Shown here: positions 1 through 8,738 of the stretch, in pieces
How the letters are laid out: each line of letters opens with the position of its first letter
Numbering within the stretch: the stretch's first letter is position 1
NCBI GenBank assembly: GCA_039931435.1
Contig: JBDTRY010000006.1
Location: forward strand, 1-49,737
Reading direction: 5' to 3'
Length of the DNA stretch: 49,737 nucleotides
Source of the DNA: JBDTRY01 sp039931435
GTDB taxonomy: Bacteria; Acidobacteriota; Thermoanaerobaculia; Gp7-AA8
Notes under the pieces: generated by a model
Databases searched by the model: none
What the model was told of the DNA's origin: nothing
Seen by the model: only the letters and a program-made list of their open reading frames with translations
Made by a program: the position numbers and the translations under genes

Positions 1-51
1 CACGATTCTCGTTGACGAGATCCTTCGGTCGCTGCGCTCCCTCAAGGATGA
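1..51. repeat. Dispersed intergenic palindromic repeat, partial copy
   Basis: The first 33 bases are an exact inverted match to positions 45783-45815, in the gap downstream of the tRNA gene. The following bases carry the same core (agatcctt, then gcgctcc, then aggatgac) seen near 13.7 kb and 45.4-45.9 kb. It is cut by the window edge, so its full extent is unknown. It is non-coding and resembles the dispersed short palindromes common in large soil-bacterial genomes. Confidence 0.7.
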
Positions 52-185
52 CAAGCACGCGCCCTAACCCCCGTTAAGATTCATCCAGATCATTCGCGTG
101 ACATCTTCGTGGCTGACATGGGATCGATTCCGTTAAAGCAGAACTCTTGCCGTTTTCCGTGTCTCGTATAGTATCGTGCGCCGGA

Positions 186-3100
186 ATGCCCCGCCGTGAG
201 GACCTGCGGACGATCCTGATCATCGGTTCCGGACCCATCGTCATCGGGCAGGCCTGCGAATTCGATTACTCCGGCGTCCAGGCCTGCAAAGCTCTCCGTG
301 AAGAGGGCTACCGCATCGTCCTGGTGAATTCGAATCCGGCTACGGTCATGACCGATCCGGAGCTCGCTCACCGCACTTACATCGAACCTCTCACTCCCGC
401 TTCCGTGGAAAGCATCATCATCCGGGAGCAGCCCGACGCGCTCCTTCCCACCGTGGGCGGCCAGACGGCCATCAATCTGGCCATGGCCCTTCACGAATCG
501 GGGGCGCTGGAGCGCCACGGCGTAGAACTGATCGGAGCCAGTTACGAGGCCATGAAGCGCGCCGAGGACCGTCAGATGTTCAAGGACATCATGAAGGGCA
601 TCGACGTGGAGGTGGCGCGCTCCGGATACGCGGGATCGACAGGCGAAGCCCTGGACATCGCCGCGGAGATCGGCTATCCGATCGTCGTCCGTCCTTCATT
701 CACCCTTGGCGGGTCGGGCGGAGGCATCGCTTACAACGTCGAGGAACTGCGGGAAATCGCCGGCCGGGGGCTGGAACTCTCGCCGGTGCATAAGGTTCTC
801 ATCGAAGAATCCGTCATCGGCTGGAAGGAGTTCGAGCTGGAGGTCATGCGGGACAAGGCGGACAACGTCATCGTGGTCTGCTCGATTGAAAATTTCGACC
901 CCATGGGAGTTCACACCGGGGACTCGATCACCGTGGCCCCGCAGCAGACACTGACCAACAATGAGTACCAGGCCATGCGCGATGACGCCAAGAGAATCAT
1001 CCGGGCCATCGGCGTGGAGACGGGCGGATCCAACATCCAGTTCGCAGTCGATCCGGTGACGGGACGCAGGCTGGCCATCGAGATGAATCCTCGGGTATCA
1101 CGCTCGTCGGCGCTGGCGTCCAAAGCCACGGGCTTCCCCATTGCCAAGTTCGCGGCCAAGCTCGCAGCCGGGTACACCCTCGACGAAATTCCCAACGACA
1201 TCACACGCAAGACGCCGGCGTCGTTCGAACCGACGATCGACTACGTCGTGGTGAAGATTCCCCGATTCGCATTCGAGAAGTTCCGCAACACGCCACAGAG
1301 GCTGGGCCTGTCCATGCAGTCCGTGGGTGAGAGTATGGCTATAGGGCGCACGTTCAACGAGGCCCTGCAGAAAGGTCTGCGCTCGCTGGAAATCGGTGCG
1401 TACGGACTGGAGGCCTCACCCGAGAAGCGTACGCGGCAGGTTCTGCTGGACTCCCTGCGCACTCCGACCCCGTCACGCATTTTCGCTCTCGGCGACGCAC
1501 TTCGCGCAGGCATCCCGGTCAATGAAATCTATGAAGCCTCGGCGGTTGACCCATGGTTCCTCCATCACCTTCAACACATCGTCGAGGTCGAAAAGGAGAT
1601 CGGCGAGGCGGAGTTGAAAGAAGAAGATTCCTCCGCGGCCGCACAGATGTGGCGCTGGAAGCGCGAGGGATTCTCGGACCGGCAGATCGCCCGACAGCGC
1701 CACACCAGCGAACAGGAAATCCGCGAGCTTCGTCATCGGCTGGGCATCCGGCCGGTGTACAAGCGTGTCGATACCTGCGCTGCAGAGTTCGCGGCCAGTA
1801 CGCCCTACATGTATTCAACATACGAAGTTGAGAACGAGGCGGAACCGACCAGCCGCCGTAAGGTGATCATTCTCGGTTCAGGACCCAACCGTATCGGCCA
1901 GGGGATCGAATTCGATACCTGCTGCGTGCACGCTTCGTTCGCCCTGCGCGAGCTGGGCTTCGAGACCATCATGATCAACTGCAATCCGGAGACGGTGTCC
2001 ACCGACTACGACACTTCTGACCGGCTCTACTTCGAACCGTTGACCCTCGAGGACGTCATGGAAATCATCGACCTCGAGAAGCCGGAGGGAGTGATCGTGC
2101 AGTTCGGCGGCCAGACGCCACTGAAACTGGCCAAGGATCTCGCTGCGGCGGGTGCTCCTCTGTGGGGGACATCGACCGATTCCATCGACCTCGCCGAAGA
2201 CCGTGAGCGATTCGGTGAGTTGCTGGATCGTCTGGGGATTCTCACAGCCGAGCATGGAACGGCCAAATCCCAGGAAGAGGCTTTTGCCGTGGCCGAGCGC
2301 ATCGGCTATCCGGTCGTCGTTCGCCCCTCGTACGTTCTCGGTGGAAGAGCCATGGCCACGGTTTACGATCGTGACGCCTTGCGTCAGTACATGGTCGACG
2401 CCGTGGAAGCCTCGCCGGATCATCCCATTCTCATCGACCGCTTCCTGGAAAATGCTTTCGAGCTGGACGTCGACGCCGTCAGCGACGGCGAGACTGTGGT
2501 CATCGCCGGGGTCATGCAACACATCGAAGAGGCGGGAATTCATTCGGGCGACTCCACGACGGTCATTCCTCCCTATCTAATCACTCAGCGCGATCAGGAC
2601 CGGATCCGCCGGCGAACGATCGAGCTGGCGCGAGCGCTGAAGGTGGTGGGACTGATGAACGTGCAGTACGCGATCGCGGACGGTGACCTTTATGTACTGG
2701 AGGTGAATCCGAGAGCCTCGCGCACGGTGCCCTACGTATCGAAAGCCACCGGAATCGCCTTCGCCAAAGTTGCGGCCAAAGTCATGGCCGGACAATCACT
2801 CCGTGATCTCGGCATCCAGACTGAACCGAAACCGAACCGCTATTACGTGAAGGCCCCGGTCTTTCCGTTTGGTCGCTTTCCGGAAGAGGACACGGTGCTG
2901 GGCCCGGAGATGAAGTCCACGGGTGAAGTCATGGGGAGTTCGGAAACCTTCGGAGAAGCGTATGCCAAAGCCCTGCTGGGAGCCGGCTTCGCTCTGCCCA
3001 CCGGAGGAACCGCGTTCATCTCCATCAACGATCAGGATAAGCGGCCGGTGACTGCGCAACTCGCGCGCGAGTTGAAGGATCTCGGTTTCCGGCTCGTAGC

Positions 3101-3407
3101 CACACGGGGCACGCGCGAGTTCCTTCAGGCCAACGGCGTCCAGTCCGACCTCGTTCTGAAAGTGCATGAGGGACGGCCGAACATCGTCGATCTGATGATC
3201 AACGACGAGATCTCGCTGGTGATCAATACTCCCATGGGCCGCTCCGCCTACTACGACGATACGTACATTCGCCGAACGGCTCTGCAGCGAAACCTGCCCT
3301 GCATCACGACGTTGTCCGCGGTGGCCGCGTGCGTGGAGGGTGTCCGGGAACTGGCCGCCGGTGGCTCGCAGGCCACGAGCCTCCAGGAGCAGCAGGGGCT
3401 CGGGTGA
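186..3407 (+). CDS. carB: Carbamoyl-phosphate synthase large subunit
   Basis: Makes carbamoyl phosphate from bicarbonate, ATP and the ammonia delivered by CarA, feeding pyrimidine and arginine synthesis. The protein opens with MPRREDLRTILIIGSGPIVI, the classic CarB N terminus. It has two homologous ATP-grasp halves (roughly residues 1-400 and 545-930) and a C-terminal MGS-like allosteric domain. Starting at this ATG gives 1073 residues, the same length as E. coli CarB. An in-frame start 39 bases upstream would add 13 unconserved residues. A TATAGT box at 167-172 lies so close that the leader would be only a few bases long. carA is not in the window. The gene converges on the H1-like gene with only 15 bases between stop codons. 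Confidence 0.97.
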   Translation: MPRREDLRTILIIGSGPIVIGQACEFDYSGVQACKALREEGYRIVLVNSNPATVMTDPELAHRTYIEPLTPASVESIIIREQPDALLPTVGGQTAINLAMALHESGALERHGVELIGASYEAMKRAEDRQMFKDIMKGIDVEVARSGYAGSTGEALDIAAEIGYPIVVRPSFTLGGSGGGIAYNVEELREIAGRGLELSPVHKVLIEESVIGWKEFELEVMRDKADNVIVVCSIENFDPMGVHTGDSITVAPQQTLTNNEYQAMRDDAKRIIRAIGVETGGSNIQFAVDPVTGRRLAIEMNPRVSRSSALASKATGFPIAKFAAKLAAGYTLDEIPNDITRKTPASFEPTIDYVVVKIPRFAFEKFRNTPQRLGLSMQSVGESMAIGRTFNEALQKGLRSLEIGAYGLEASPEKRTRQVLLDSLRTPTPSRIFALGDALRAGIPVNEIYEASAVDPWFLHHLQHIVEVEKEIGEAELKEEDSSAAAQMWRWKREGFSDRQIARQRHTSEQEIRELRHRLGIRPVYKRVDTCAAEFAASTPYMYSTYEVENEAEPTSRRKVIILGSGPNRIGQGIEFDTCCVHASFALRELGFETIMINCNPETVSTDYDTSDRLYFEPLTLEDVMEIIDLEKPEGVIVQFGGQTPLKLAKDLAAAGAPLWGTSTDSIDLAEDRERFGELLDRLGILTAEHGTAKSQEEAFAVAERIGYPVVVRPSYVLGGRAMATVYDRDALRQYMVDAVEASPDHPILIDRFLENAFELDVDAVSDGETVVIAGVMQHIEEAGIHSGDSTTVIPPYLITQRDQDRIRRRTIELARALKVVGLMNVQYAIADGDLYVLEVNPRASRTVPYVSKATGIAFAKVAAKVMAGQSLRDLGIQTEPKPNRYYVKAPVFPFGRFPEEDTVLGPEMKSTGEVMGSSETFGEAYAKALLGAGFALPTGGTAFISINDQDKRPVTAQLARELKDLGFRLVATRGTREFLQANGVQSDLVLKVHEGRPNIVDLMINDEISLVINTPMGRSAYYDDTYIRRTALQRNLPCITTLSAVAACVEGVRELAAGGSQATSLQEQQGLG

Positions 3408-3422
3408 CCCCGAACCCCGTTT

Positions 3423-4643
3423 CTACTCGATGATCATCACCAGGGCGTGTCCGAGTGCCACGTCACGCTTGATGATGTTCAGGCAGCGGATCCTGTATCC
3501 GAATTCCTTTCCCGCTGTGCTCTTCTGCGCCGCTCCCGACATCTGCCGGTGAGGCCGGGCGCTGCCAGGCTTCGTCGATCGAAACGAACTCCTGGCGAAC
3601 GGGCCGGGCTTATCGAACTCGATGATGATCTCTTCGACCAGGGCATCGGCGCCGCCGACATATCGGAAGTCCCATTCGATCCCTTCGCCAGCTTTCAAAA
3701 CGAGCCGTTCGGGGTTCGAGCCGATGAAGAACCGCCCTGCTCCCTGCTCGACATCGATCCTCACAGGAATCGTTCGCACCCCCGGGGACTGATCCTCGAG
3801 GTGCGAAGGATGAATGAGGCGGTCGGAAGACGCTGGAGGAGCGGCCACCAGTGAAGGCGCTTCCGCGCGAGGTGGAGCGGGGATGAACGATGACGGCCGC
3901 CGCGCTTCCTGAGAAAACCATGCAGCGGGAGCACCCGGCTCGTGCGTTGCGCGTGAACGGGTGCGCTTGGGAGCTTTTGTCGCAGCAGTTTTTCCTGTCG
4001 CCCCTTTTGCCGGGGCTGGCTTGACAGCGGTCAGCGGCGGTCCTTTCACGGGAACTGCCTTTTCCGGGACCGGCCGTCGTTCCGGCGCTTTGGCTGTCGT
4101 CGATCGCGATGACCCCAACTTCGCTACCGCCTTCGTAGCGGTTGCCTTTGCGGGCTTAGCCCTCGCTGCCGGAGCCTTCGCCGCGGCACGTTTTGTAGCC
4201 TTTGCCTGCGCTATCGAAGCCTTCGCTGCCGTGGATCCGGCCTTCCGGCCCGCAGGCTTCTTAGCGGAAACCGGGCTGACCCTGGCCCTGCCTTTCGGTT
4301 TGGAAGCCGGGGCCTTCGCGCCAGAACGGAGCGCAGTCTTTTTTCGTCCAACGGGCTTAACCGGTTTTCGGAGGGGCTTTTTCGACCGGCCGGCGGTCGC
4401 CTTGATTCTCGTTGGGCGAGCCTTCGGGGCCGCTTTTCGGGCCGACAATCTGGCTGAAACCGGCGTACGCGCCGCTGGTTTTCGGGAAGAGGCCGCCTTC
4501 GCACCCTTTTTCAGGGGCGCTGCGACTTTTCGGCGGGCGGACTCTCTGGTGCCTGAAGCTGACTTCCTGGAAGCTTTACTTGTTGATTTTGCAGCCGTTT
4601 TGCCGGATGCACGTCTCGTGTTCTTGCCTTTCGGCATCGGCAT
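3423..4643 (-). CDS. Histone-H1-like Lys/Ala/Pro-rich protein with C-terminal beta domain
   Basis: Function unknown. Residues 1 to about 235 are low-complexity, packed with Lys, Arg, Ala, Pro, Ser and Thr in short repeats such as KPAGRK and AAKAPAARAKPAK, as in histone H1 and bacterial H1-like DNA-binding tails. The last 115 residues or so differ: an ordered-looking domain with alternating hydrophobic residues (TIPVRIDVEQG, then RFFIGSNPERLVLKAGEGIE, then a GHALVMIIE end), which suggests an all-beta, possibly cupredoxin- or Ig-like fold. No copper ligands are obvious. The first of two adjacent ATGs is chosen because GGAG lies 7 bases before it. The gene follows glmM on the same strand after 223 bases. 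Nucleoid binding is an inference from composition alone. Confidence 0.7.
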   Translation of the reverse strand: MPMPKGKNTRRASGKTAAKSTSKASRKSASGTRESARRKVAAPLKKGAKAASSRKPAARTPVSARLSARKAAPKARPTRIKATAGRSKKPLRKPVKPVGRKKTALRSGAKAPASKPKGRARVSPVSAKKPAGRKAGSTAAKASIAQAKATKRAAAKAPAARAKPAKATATKAVAKLGSSRSTTAKAPERRPVPEKAVPVKGPPLTAVKPAPAKGATGKTAATKAPKRTRSRATHEPGAPAAWFSQEARRPSSFIPAPPRAEAPSLVAAPPASSDRLIHPSHLEDQSPGVRTIPVRIDVEQGAGRFFIGSNPERLVLKAGEGIEWDFRYVGGADALVEEIIIEFDKPGPFARSSFRSTKPGSARPHRQMSGAAQKSTAGKEFGYRIRCLNIIKRDVALGHALVMIIE

Positions 4644-4866
4644 TTCAGCTCTCCATTAACAGGGATTCGAGCGCAGCTCGAAAAAGATGGCGAAATATAC
4701 CAACGACCCGCCTTTAAGGCCAGCAGTTTCTTCCAGACCATGGTTGGGCGTTCGTAAAACACTGAGCTGGTGTTGACGCAGAAAAACTCGAGAAGGCTGT
4801 GATTCGGCTACGCCACGAGCGGTGCTGCTCACCGCCTCGGAGCAGCTGCGAGGCCCGTCCCGCTAC

Positions 4867-6207
4867 TCACTCGCCGATGGCCTGCTCCAGACTCTGCCGG
4901 AGGCGTTCGGCAACTCGAGTGATCGAGGCCTGCGACTCCCCTTCCACCATGACCCGGACGAGATTTTCGGTCCCCGAATAACGGACGAGGATTCGCCCTC
5001 TGTCTCCCAGTTCGTCCTCGGACTCGGCCAGAAGGCGTGTGTAGCCGGGAAGAGTATGCAGTGACGGTTTCGCCCTTACCCGCTGGTTGATCAGCACCTG
5101 AGGCATCGGCTCGAAGGTCTCAAGCTGTGAAAAGGGACGGTCCGCTGACGATACAAGGTCAGAAATTACCAGCCCGGTGTGGACCCCGTCTCCCGTGGTG
5201 TGGACAGCGAGGTCGATGACATGACCGGACTGCTCACCGCCGAGCAAAGCCCCGTTGGCAATCATCATCTCCAGGACGTACTTGTCGCCAACGGGCGCGC
5301 GCAGTAGCCGGATACCGTCCGCGGCCAGTTTTTTTTCGAAACCAAGGTTGGACATCACTGTGGCTACGACGGTGTTCCCTTCCAGGGTTCCGTTGCGCTC
5401 CGCGGTGGTCGCCCAGAGGTAGAGGATCTCGTCGCCATTTCGAATGTTGCCCTTGTCATCGACGAAGATGGCCCGGTCGGCGTCTCCGTCGAAAGCCACG
5501 CCGAGGGCGGCCTCGTCGTCGGCGCGAACGGCAGCGGCGAGACCTTCGGGGTGAAGGGCACCGGAATTCAGATTAATGTTGCGGCCATCCGGTTCCGCGT
5601 TCATGACACGCACGTCGGCGCCAACACGACGGAATACGCGCGGAGCGATCTCGAACGCCGCGCCGTTGCCGGCGTCCAGCCAGACTACGCGGCCTTCCAG
5701 CATGTGCTCTCCCAGCGCCTCACAGAGGAAGTCCTCGTACAGCCGCACCAGATCAGGAGAGGACGGAAGATCGACCGCCGGGACCTCGGCGCCTTCATCG
5801 CGGAGTGCGAGCAGTTCATCCTCGATCTCTTTTTCGAGTGCGTCCGAGAGTTTCATGCCGTCGTGCCCGAACACCTTTACGCCGTTGTCCTCAAATGGAT
5901 TGTGCGAGGCGGAAATCGAAATGCCGGCAGCGGCATCGATGATCCGGCTGAGGTAGGCAACAGCCGGCGTCGGTACGACGCCGATGAGCCGGGCCCAGCC
6001 GCCACCTGCTGTAATGCCGGCGGCCAGCGCCCGTGCGATCCTCGGTCCAGACTGGCGCGTATCCATTCCGAGCAGAAGAAGCGGGTTTGCGCTGTGAGCC
6101 TGCAGCCTGTGGCCCAGAGCCTGACCCAGAGCGAACATCGTTGGGTCATCCAATGGAAATTCATCGGCCCTTCCACGGATGCCGTCGGTCCCAAACAGGG
6201 TTCTCAT
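4867..6207 (-). CDS. glmM: Phosphoglucosamine mutase
   Basis: Converts glucosamine-6-phosphate to glucosamine-1-phosphate, the step before UDP-GlcNAc and peptidoglycan synthesis. The 446-residue length is normal. It starts MRTLFGTDGIRG and has the catalytic phosphoserine loop ISISASHNPFEDNG with Ser101, the Mg-binding loop FDGDADRAIF, and the C-terminal phosphate-binding loop RYSGTENLVRVMVEG. AAAAGGA lies 5 bases before the ATG. It is last in the folP-cdaA-cdaR-glmM run, the arrangement in which CdaA and GlmM are known to interact in Firmicutes. The gap to cdaR is 45 bases, so co-transcription is likely. Confidence 0.96.
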   Translation of the reverse strand: MRTLFGTDGIRGRADEFPLDDPTMFALGQALGHRLQAHSANPLLLLGMDTRQSGPRIARALAAGITAGGGWARLIGVVPTPAVAYLSRIIDAAAGISISASHNPFEDNGVKVFGHDGMKLSDALEKEIEDELLALRDEGAEVPAVDLPSSPDLVRLYEDFLCEALGEHMLEGRVVWLDAGNGAAFEIAPRVFRRVGADVRVMNAEPDGRNINLNSGALHPEGLAAAVRADDEAALGVAFDGDADRAIFVDDKGNIRNGDEILYLWATTAERNGTLEGNTVVATVMSNLGFEKKLAADGIRLLRAPVGDKYVLEMMIANGALLGGEQSGHVIDLAVHTTGDGVHTGLVISDLVSSADRPFSQLETFEPMPQVLINQRVRAKPSLHTLPGYTRLLAESEDELGDRGRILVRYSGTENLVRVMVEGESQASITRVAERLRQSLEQAIGE

Positions 6208-6252
6208 TGATTCCTTTTGATTTCCGGCGTCATGAAAGTCGAACGGGATTGT

Positions 6253-6978
6253 TCAGGGAGTGGACGTAGTGGGAGACGCGGAAGTTGCGGTGCTGTCGGT
6301 CGTGGTATTCGGAAGGACCGGGGGAGCTGGGGCGATCACCCCCACGCTGACCTGCACATTGTCCGGTTGAAGGATGCGAACAAGCGGATAGTCGGAGCCT
6401 ATGCCCACGGTCGCCACGAAGGGTTCGGTTCTTCCCGTGAGAATGACCCGTTCGGTCGCAGCCTCGGTGATGTTCGCCACGAGCGAAGAGGGCCCTGAAA
6501 TCATTGCCGTCCGCGGCGTGACCACAACTTCGCCGAGCTGGTAGCCGGCCGGGAGTTCGCCGACGAGGAACGGTCGCACCGGTACGTCTCGCTGTCGAAG
6601 CGTTTCGAGCTTGAAAGTGATGCGGGCAGGATCGATGGACACCAGCTCGATGTTCTGCGGAATATTCAGGGACTGCTCTCCGACGGTCATGGTTACCTCG
6701 CCGGGCTTGATGTTGGAGAGGTCCAGCGTGGAGGTCAGATTCTGCACGGGAAGCGAATTGAGCGTGGAGCGACTTCCCCGCAATCGGATCGTGACCTTGT
6801 CCTGAACGGAACCGGTAATGATCAGATTCTGAGGAACCCCGCTGAAGACGATCGGTACCTCGAAGGCGCGCTCCAGGAGCTTCTCCCGCCGCGGAGCGGA
6901 AACGAATACCCACAGGAGCACGGCGATGAATGCCGCCAGAGCTTTCAGGGCGGTGTTCCTGAAGAGGAAATCCATCAC
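6253..6978 (-). CDS. cdaR: YbbR-domain protein, regulator of CdaA
   Basis: A membrane-anchored, externally facing protein that in known systems modulates the diadenylate cyclase CdaA. One N-terminal transmembrane helix (residues 8-26, LKALAAFIAVLLWVFVS) is followed by two YbbR-type beta repeats of about 85 residues (roughly 38-122 and 125-212) and a short Pro/Thr/Ser tail. Many family members carry three or four repeats, so this is a short version. The start is GTG at 6978 or, more likely, ATG at 6975, which shares a base with the cdaA stop (TGATG) and implies translational coupling. It lies directly before glmM. Confidence 0.85.
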   Translation of the reverse strand: MMDFLFRNTALKALAAFIAVLLWVFVSAPRREKLLERAFEVPIVFSGVPQNLIITGSVQDKVTIRLRGSRSTLNSLPVQNLTSTLDLSNIKPGEVTMTVGEQSLNIPQNIELVSIDPARITFKLETLRQRDVPVRPFLVGELPAGYQLGEVVVTPRTAMISGPSSLVANITEAATERVILTGRTEPFVATVGIGSDYPLVRILQPDNVQVSVGVIAPAPPVLPNTTTDSTATSASPTTSTP

Positions 6979-7757
6979 GATTGTGCTCGCTTCCCTGCCG
7001 TGACGTAGATGGCGATGAAGTCGGCCAGGGCTGACCCCTTCAGGTTCTCGTGCAGGATGCCCTCGACAGCGACTCCCAGGGCACCGTTTTCTTCAGAGAT
7101 GACGATGACGAAGGCATCGGTCTCCTCAGAAAGACCGATGGCCGCACGGTGACGCGTTCCGAAATCCCGGGAAATGTCGATGTTGGAACTAAGCGGGAGG
7201 AACGTTCCGGCGGCTACGATTCGATCAGACTGAACGATGGCCGCGCCGTCATGCAGAGGAGTGTTGGGAATGAAGATATTCTGAAGAAGCTCGGAGGAGA
7301 TGAGCGCGTCCAGCGCCTTTCCGGATTCCGCGTAGGTGCGCAGGCTTTGAGTTCTCTCGATGGCGATGAGCGCGCCGATGCGACGGGCGGCCAGTTCCAT
7401 GCAGGCTTTGACGATCTCGTCGAGGTGTGTGGTCGAGGGCGCATGCGAGAGAAAACTGACGAGCGGATTCCGCCCGAAAGAAGCCAGAGCACGGCGGATC
7501 TCGTGCTGGAAGAGCACGATGATGGCGAACGGAAGATAAAAAAGCACCTCGCGCGAAACCGCTTCCAGCGCCAGAAGATCGAAGGTTCGGGCCACGAAGT
7601 AGGCCACTCCGATAGCAAGCAATCCAACAGTCATCTGCATGGCCCGCGTCCCGCGGATGAGCAGGAGCACGTTGTACATGACGAAGCCGACGATGAGGAT
7701 GTCCAGGACGTCACGCCAGCCGAATTGCAGCGCGTGGAACCGCGCCAGGGCGTTCAT
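6975..7757 (-). CDS. cdaA: Diadenylate cyclase CdaA
   Basis: Makes cyclic di-AMP from two ATP at the membrane; the messenger controls potassium and osmotic balance and wall homeostasis. Three hydrophobic helices occupy about residues 15-85. The DAC domain follows, with the two catalytic motifs intact: DGA at 170-172 (LHDGAAIV) and RHR at 202-204 (GTRHRAAIG). Length 260 is slightly under the usual 270-280. The ATG overlaps the folP stop (ATGA), and the gene's own stop overlaps cdaR. Position between folP and cdaR-glmM supports the assignment. Confidence 0.95.
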   Translation of the reverse strand: MNALARFHALQFGWRDVLDILIVGFVMYNVLLLIRGTRAMQMTVGLLAIGVAYFVARTFDLLALEAVSREVLFYLPFAIIVLFQHEIRRALASFGRNPLVSFLSHAPSTTHLDEIVKACMELAARRIGALIAIERTQSLRTYAESGKALDALISSELLQNIFIPNTPLHDGAAIVQSDRIVAAGTFLPLSSNIDISRDFGTRHRAAIGLSEETDAFVIVISEENGALGVAVEGILHENLKGSALADFIAIYVTAGKRAQS

Positions 7758-8623
7758 CGGGCGCCTGCCAGGATTCCGTCGAAGACCTTCAGAAAGTCCA
7801 CGGTCTGGGCGACGTCGTGTACACGCACTATGGCAGCGCCAGATAAACGAGCCGAAGCAACCGCGGCCAGGGATCCCGCGGCCCGCGCCGCTCCTCCTTC
7901 GCGTCCCGTAATCTTCCCGATGAACGCTTTGCGTGAGGCCCCGAGCACGACCGGCGCCACGTCGGACAGTTCACCGGCACGGGCGAGAATCTCCAGGTTC
8001 TGATCGAAGGTCTTGCCGAAGCCGATTCCCGGATCGACCAGTATTTTTTCGCGAGGAATTCCAAGACTCACGGCCAGCTCGACCCGTTCGGTGAGCTCCT
8101 GGCTGATTTCCCCCATGAGGTTCGAAAAATGGATATCCGTCTGCATTGATTCAGGCTCGCCCCTCATGTGCATGAGTATGACCGGCACATCGTGATCACG
8201 TACGACGTCCGCGAGAGCGGGGTCCGTCCGGAGCGCGCTGACATCATTGACCATGTCTGCGCCAGACTCAAGGGCGGCCCGGGCCACCGCCGCTTTCCTC
8301 GTATCCACCGAGATGGCGACGTCGCTGCGGCGGCGAATTTCCACGATCACGGGGATGACCCGTTCGAGCTCGGTGGCAACGTCCACCAGCTCCGCACCCG
8401 GTCTGGTTGACTCACCGCCCACATCGATGACATCCGCCCCCTGTTCCAGCATCTCCATGGCGTGATCAACCGCTGACGTACCTTGAAAAAATGTTCCACC
8501 ATCAGAAAACGAGTCGGGGGTCACGTTGAGAATGCCCATCACCAGCATCGCTGCCCTGGGCGCGAGCGACCGCCCGCCGCTCAATGGGAGGTGAAATGGG
8601 TGGTGATGATGAGTGCCAGGCAT
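7754..8623 (-). CDS. folP: Dihydropteroate synthase
   Basis: Condenses p-aminobenzoate with dihydropterin pyrophosphate in folate synthesis; the sulfonamide target. Motifs seen: MGILNVTPDSFSDGG, DVGGESTRPGAE, VNDVSA, the DPGIGFGKTFDQN loop, GASRKAFIG, and a final VRVHDVAQT. The reading frame is open to a GTG at 8701, but the conserved region only begins near VMGILN. The ATG at 8623 gives 289 residues with an ordinary N terminus and is preferred, although no clear ribosome binding site precedes it. An unusual HHHH run lies just after this start. It overlaps cdaA by ATGA and lies about 115 bases after murA. Confidence 0.94.
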   Translation of the reverse strand: MPGTHHHHPFHLPLSGGRSLAPRAAMLVMGILNVTPDSFSDGGTFFQGTSAVDHAMEMLEQGADVIDVGGESTRPGAELVDVATELERVIPVIVEIRRRSDVAISVDTRKAAVARAALESGADMVNDVSALRTDPALADVVRDHDVPVILMHMRGEPESMQTDIHFSNLMGEISQELTERVELAVSLGIPREKILVDPGIGFGKTFDQNLEILARAGELSDVAPVVLGASRKAFIGKITGREGGAARAAGSLAAVASARLSGAAIVRVHDVAQTVDFLKVFDGILAGAR

Positions 8624-8738
8624 GTGAATCAGGGTCAGATCAGCGAGTGAGGGCAGGTACAAGGCGGCCACCGCCTTAGGGATGAACAGCGAAAGGTGCA
8701 CGGAGGATTTCGGATGGGTTCAGGAAAAGGCAGGTTCG

